A stretch of 64,000 nucleotides of DNA, taken from positions 1 through 64,000 of the forward strand of contig CAILBC010000021.1 of the NCBI GenBank assembly GCA_903832325.1, read 5' to 3'. A model generated the notes under the pieces. That model was given only the letters and a program-made list of their open reading frames with translations, searched no databases and had not been told where the DNA came from. A program made the translations under genes and the position numbers. Of this stretch, positions 60,778 to 64,000 are shown in pieces (within the stretch, counting starts at the first letter, position 1; each line of letters opens with the position of its first letter). This DNA comes from an uncultured Sphingomonadales bacterium. GTDB taxonomy: Bacteria > Pseudomonadota > Alphaproteobacteria > Sphingomonadales > Sphingomonadaceae.

Positions 60778-61314
60778 TTAAATGTACAGCTTGGGATTGA
60801 GCGGAATGCCGTGCGCCTTGCAGTGCGTTTCGTAGTGGTTGATGAACCACCACACGTCGGTCGTTTCGACGAAATTGGCATTTTCGTCATAGAATTCGAT
60901 CGGGCCCTGCATCCACCCGAACAGCTTCACGCCTTCGGGATGGTCGGTCACCAGGGTGTGGCTTTCACCCGGAACTTCGAGAATCAGCCCGCCGGGCGAG
61001 GCGACCCAATCGTATTCCAGATATTTCACGCTGCCTTCCAGGCAGACCATCATGATCGTGCCGCGGTGCAGGTGCGTGCCGATGACGCCGGGTTCCTTGA
61101 TCCACAGGATGTTGGAAAAGATCCCCTGCCGCACGTCAAAGGCCAGATGCTTGATCGCCGCCTTGTCGCCAAACGGCACCCACGGGCTGTCCACGTCCGA
61201 CTGCGCGTCGATATAGCGGCCGCCGGGGCTGAGCCGGGCGACGATTTCGCGATGGGCAAACGGCACATCGACAATGGCCGCCTTGGTGGACGGCGGCGCG
61301 GTCATCGTGTTCAT
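60778..61314 (-). CDS. Cupin protein of the 2,4'-dihydroxyacetophenone dioxygenase family, copy 2
   Basis: The 178-aa protein has H81 and H83 in GVIGTHLHRGT and H119 in LEVPGESHTLV, the same iron ligands as copy 1. The DVWWFINHYE segment at the C terminus is shared with copy 1. The two probably arose by duplication. Adjacent copies are 11 bp apart on the same strand. Confidence 0.88.
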   Translation of the reverse strand: MNTMTAPPSTKAAIVDVPFAHREIVARLSPGGRYIDAQSDVDSPWVPFGDKAAIKHLAFDVRQGIFSNILWIKEPGVIGTHLHRGTIMMVCLEGSVKYLEYDWVASPGGLILEVPGESHTLVTDHPEGVKLFGWMQGPIEFYDENANFVETTDVWWFINHYETHCKAHGIPLNPKLYI

Positions 61315-61325
61315 GGCAGGTGTCC

Positions 61326-61859
61326 TTATCGGATCAGAGTATCGACATAGTCGGCACCGATGCCGTTGCCGGCATAGTGCGCGCGGGCCGCGGCGATGTA
61401 GTCATAGACATCGTAATGCCCGACGGTGTTGCCTTCATCATCCAGCCACATCAGCGGGCCCGACACGACGAAAAACACCTTCATCGGCTCCGGGCTGTCA
61501 TAGCATACCAGCGTGTGCGATTCGCCCGGCGTTTCATAAACGAAGTCACCCGCGGTCGCGGTCCATTCGTGTTCCAGATAGGCCCATTTGCCGCTGATCG
61601 TGTAGGCCCAGATCGGGTGCGGGTGGTAATGGCGGCTGACCAGGCCGGGGCCCGATGACATCAGCACATCGGCCCACATGTTCTTGGCCGGGCTGATCCA
61701 CACCGGTTTTGACGAGACGGTTTCGGAAATCGGCACCCAGAAGCGCGGATCGCCTTCGGCAATTTTCGACGCATAGACTTCGGGAAGGCCGCCGTCCTTG
61801 AAGACTTTGTCGATCGGCTTGATGTCTTTCCAGAATTCCAGATGGGGGGATTCGGGCAT
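61326..61859 (-). CDS. Cupin protein of the 2,4'-dihydroxyacetophenone dioxygenase family, copy 3 (divergent)
   Basis: The 177-aa protein has H77 and H79 in SRHYHPHP and H115 in YETPGESHTLV. The rest is more distant from copies 1 and 2, and its C terminus is different (NTVGHYDVYDYIAAARAHYA). It is the first gene after the TonB receptor. Probably a separate activity or a partner of the others. Confidence 0.88.
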   Translation of the reverse strand: MPESPHLEFWKDIKPIDKVFKDGGLPEVYASKIAEGDPRFWVPISETVSSKPVWISPAKNMWADVLMSSGPGLVSRHYHPHPIWAYTISGKWAYLEHEWTATAGDFVYETPGESHTLVCYDSPEPMKVFFVVSGPLMWLDDEGNTVGHYDVYDYIAAARAHYAGNGIGADYVDTLIR

Positions 61860-61880
61860 CGGGCTTCTCCTGGATTGCGC

Positions 61881-61912
61881 AAAAAATGGGGGCGCCCGGC
61901 CGGGCGCCCCCT
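61881..61912 (-). terminator. Terminator of the TonB receptor gene
   Basis: A perfect 12-bp palindromic stem GGGGGCGCCCGG/CCGGGCGCCCCC (61888-61911) is followed on the minus strand by CATTTTTT. It separates the receptor gene from the cupin genes, which then need their own promoter or read-through. Confidence 0.85.
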
Positions 61913-61919
61913 GACGGGA

Positions 61920-64000
61920 TCAGAACTTTACGCTGAGCCGTGCGTACCATTCGGCCGGGCGGTTGTAGGTGCCGTAGATTTCGCCACCGGCAACTTGCGC
62001 CTGACCGGTGATCAGGTACCGCTGGTTGGTCAGGTTCGTGCCACCGACAGTGAAATCCCACTGCTTGCTCGGCGCCTTGTACGTCACGCTGGCGTTGAGC
62101 TGGTTGGTGGCGACGCGTTCCAGCAGGAACGTGCCTTCGGTGTCGTTGCGCATGCTCGTGGTGTGGGTGAAGTCAGCCAGGAAGACCAGGCTGCCCTTGT
62201 CACCCAGCGTCGCTTCATACCGCGGCGAAATGTTCATCTTCCAATGCGGCGCCTTGGGCAGCGGCGCGCCGGCATAGATCCCGGCCTGCAGCGGGTTCGG
62301 CGCGACATAGGCCGAGTTGCCACCGCAGAAGGCCGCCGCATTGCCGCCTTCACCGCAGATATAGGTGAAGTGGGCATCGAGGTAGCCGACCGAACCCGTG
62401 ATCGTCAGGCCATCGGCCGGAGCGACGACCGCTTCGGCTTCAAAACCGCGCACCCGCGCCTTGCCCAGGTTGGCAACGGTAGGCGAAACGCCGATCTGCT
62501 GGTTCAGCTGGATGCCGTTGTAGCTCGTGTTGAACGCCGACAGGTTAAGCTGCAGGTGACGATCAAAGAACTTCGACTTCAGGCCGATTTCGAACGTTTC
62601 CGCCTTTTCCGGGCCGAACGTCGGCGCATAGGGCAGCGGGTTCGACAGACGCGTGGTCCAGCCGCCCGAACGATAGCCGCGCGACCAGGACACGTAGGCC
62701 ATCATATCCTTCTGGGGATGGATCTGGATGCCGGCCTTGGGCGAGAAGTTGTTGAAAATGCGCGAATTCGGACCCTGCGCATAATAATCGAAGTAGTTCG
62801 CCAGCTGGCCCAGATTCGAACCGTAGCCGTTGCTTCCGCCATTGAAGTAGTTGAAATTGTTGTTGGCGGTCGGGAACCCGGTCAGCGCCGCGCAAAGCGG
62901 GCTGGGGGCGCAGTTGAACAGCTTGTAGCTGAAGCCGTTGTCATCGGCCTGGCCACCATAATAGTTCTTGTGCTCGTGGGTATAACGGCCACCCAGCGTG
63001 ATGCTGATGAAGTCGTTGAAGGTATAATCGAACTGGCCGAACGTGGCGAGCGCGGTGGTGTTGATGCGGCCCGGACCGTCAACCTGCAGCAGGCCATCGG
63101 CAAAAGTCACATAGTCATGCAGATCGCCGGCTTCGTTGAAGACATAGGCGCCCACGGTGTACTTCAGCTTCTTGTCCGCGCTTGTGCCGTTGATCTGGAA
63201 TTCCTGGCTCCACTGGTGCTGCTTCACGGTGAAGCTGGTCTGCAGGAAGTTCAGCGGCGAGCCATCGAGATCGACGCCCGCGTTGAAATCGACATTGCGG
63301 AACGCCGAGATCGACTTGATCTGCAGGTTGTCGGTCAGCTGGTCTTCCAGGGTCAGCGTGATGCCGTACTGGCGAACTTTCGAATAGTTGTTGCCGGTGG
63401 CATAGCTGGTGTCGGGGTTGCCGGTAATGAAGCGGCTGTCAAACGGCAGCAGCGGGTTCGGGTTGTTCGGCCCGGCAATGCCGGCGCCGGCCAGGCCCGG
63501 CAGCGTGTTGTAGCCCTGCACGCCGGTGCGCGGACCGCACAGCGCCTGCGCATTGCGCGCCGCAATCTGATCGGCGGTCGAGCCGATGCAGAAGTTGTAC
63601 AGCCCGCCAAACAGGAAGCCCGACGATCCGGTGATCACGTCAAGGCCGGTCTGCACCGGGAAGCCTTCGTTGGGGCCCAGGTCGTTGGCGTTCATCCCGC
63701 CGAACGGCCCCGGAACGTGCTCGGTCGTACCGAGCAGGGTGTTGGCGGTCGATTCCTGATCGACATTGGTATAGTCGGCCGCCAGCGTCGCCTTGAACGA
63801 TCCGCTGGTGTATTTCAGCTTGCCGCGCAGGCTGTAGCTGTTGTCACCGCCCTGACGGTTGCCGCCGCTGTTGTAGCCGGCCGCGTTGAACTGCGTGAAA
63901 TTGTCAGCGCTGTAGCCCGTGGCGGGGTAGGGAACGCGATACTGGTACCCATCGCGACGGAGCATGCCGAACGTCAACGACGACGTGAGGTTTTCGGCCA
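61920..64000 (-). CDS. TonB-dependent receptor, 5' end outside the window
   Basis: This is the C-terminal part (more than 690 residues) of an outer-membrane TonB receptor. The barrel ends with a terminal Phe (ARLSVKF). Typical barrel strands are visible (GAYVFNEAGDL, SITLGGRYTHEHKN, FSPKAGIQIHPQKDMMAYVSWSRGYRSGGW). No signal or plug domain is in view. It is the entry gene of the catabolic cluster and probably imports the aromatic substrate. The upstream sequence continues in frame to the window edge (AENLTSSLTFGMLRR). Confidence 0.9.
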   Translation of the reverse strand, partial: AENLTSSLTFGMLRRDGYQYRVPYPATGYSADNFTQFNAAGYNSGGNRQGGDNSYSLRGKLKYTSGSFKATLAADYTNVDQESTANTLLGTTEHVPGPFGGMNANDLGPNEGFPVQTGLDVITGSSGFLFGGLYNFCIGSTADQIAARNAQALCGPRTGVQGYNTLPGLAGAGIAGPNNPNPLLPFDSRFITGNPDTSYATGNNYSKVRQYGITLTLEDQLTDNLQIKSISAFRNVDFNAGVDLDGSPLNFLQTSFTVKQHQWSQEFQINGTSADKKLKYTVGAYVFNEAGDLHDYVTFADGLLQVDGPGRINTTALATFGQFDYTFNDFISITLGGRYTHEHKNYYGGQADDNGFSYKLFNCAPSPLCAALTGFPTANNNFNYFNGGSNGYGSNLGQLANYFDYYAQGPNSRIFNNFSPKAGIQIHPQKDMMAYVSWSRGYRSGGWTTRLSNPLPYAPTFGPEKAETFEIGLKSKFFDRHLQLNLSAFNTSYNGIQLNQQIGVSPTVANLGKARVRGFEAEAVVAPADGLTITGSVGYLDAHFTYICGEGGNAAAFCGGNSAYVAPNPLQAGIYAGAPLPKAPHWKMNISPRYEATLGDKGSLVFLADFTHTTSMRNDTEGTFLLERVATNQLNASVTYKAPSKQWDFTVGGTNLTNQRYLITGQAQVAGGEIYGTYNRPAEWYARLSVKF

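Overview
The window looks like chromosomal DNA of a GC-rich alphaproteobacterium, most probably Sphingomonadales (a Novosphingobium or Sphingobium relative). Reasons: a PopZ-type DUF2497 protein, a Tim44-like protein, the mutM-ubiE-ubiB-coaBC-dut and rpmH-rnpA-yidD-yidC-engB blocks, many TonB-dependent receptors, and aromatic catabolism genes. The genus is an inference from gene content; no rRNA or tRNA gene was seen.

Region 1-4.5 kb looks accessory. A repeat pair resembling an IS21-family end is followed by an unrecognised gene, then two RES-domain (NAD+ phosphorylase type) modules on the minus strand. One is a classical Xre/MbcA-like antitoxin with an overlapping RES toxin; the other is a longer HEPN/RES-type protein preceded by a small gene. 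A coding-looking remnant lies on the minus strand near 4.2-4.5 kb.

Region 4.7-12 kb holds a cell-surface signalling set (TonB receptor with an STN domain, ECF sigma factor, FecR anti-sigma) and a two-subunit molybdenum hydroxylase of the isoquinoline oxidoreductase type. Region 11.9-21 kb is a compact type IV secretion operon (virB1-B2-B3-B4-B6-B9-B10-B11) without virB5, B7, B8 or virD4, followed by two nearly identical Flp-type pilin genes, each with its own near-identical terminator.

Region 21-49.7 kb is mostly housekeeping: mutM, ubiquinone genes ubiE and ubiB, coaBC-dut, trpS, murJ, secB, a Tim44-like gene, mltA, dapE, the rpmH-rnpA-yidD-yidC-engB operon, a universal stress protein with a candidate FNR/FixK box, a LysR regulator divergent from a 3-oxoacid CoA-transferase pair, and popZ. 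Region 49.8-56 kb has tolC with a pcm-like gene, a class I fumarase and a LytS/LytTR two-component pair.

Region 55.9-64 kb is a minus-strand catabolic cluster: TonB receptor (cut by the window end), three paralogous cupins resembling 2,4'-dihydroxyacetophenone dioxygenase, a Rieske oxygenase, a short-chain dehydrogenase, a zinc alcohol dehydrogenase and an aromatic-acid-type MFS transporter. Together they look like uptake and breakdown of an aromatic compound.

A striking feature is a set of short tandem repeats, mostly of 15-bp period, at gene junctions or in linker-coding regions at seven or more places. Several units share a skeleton beginning GGG and ending TT or TTC. I do not recognise it as a named repeat family.
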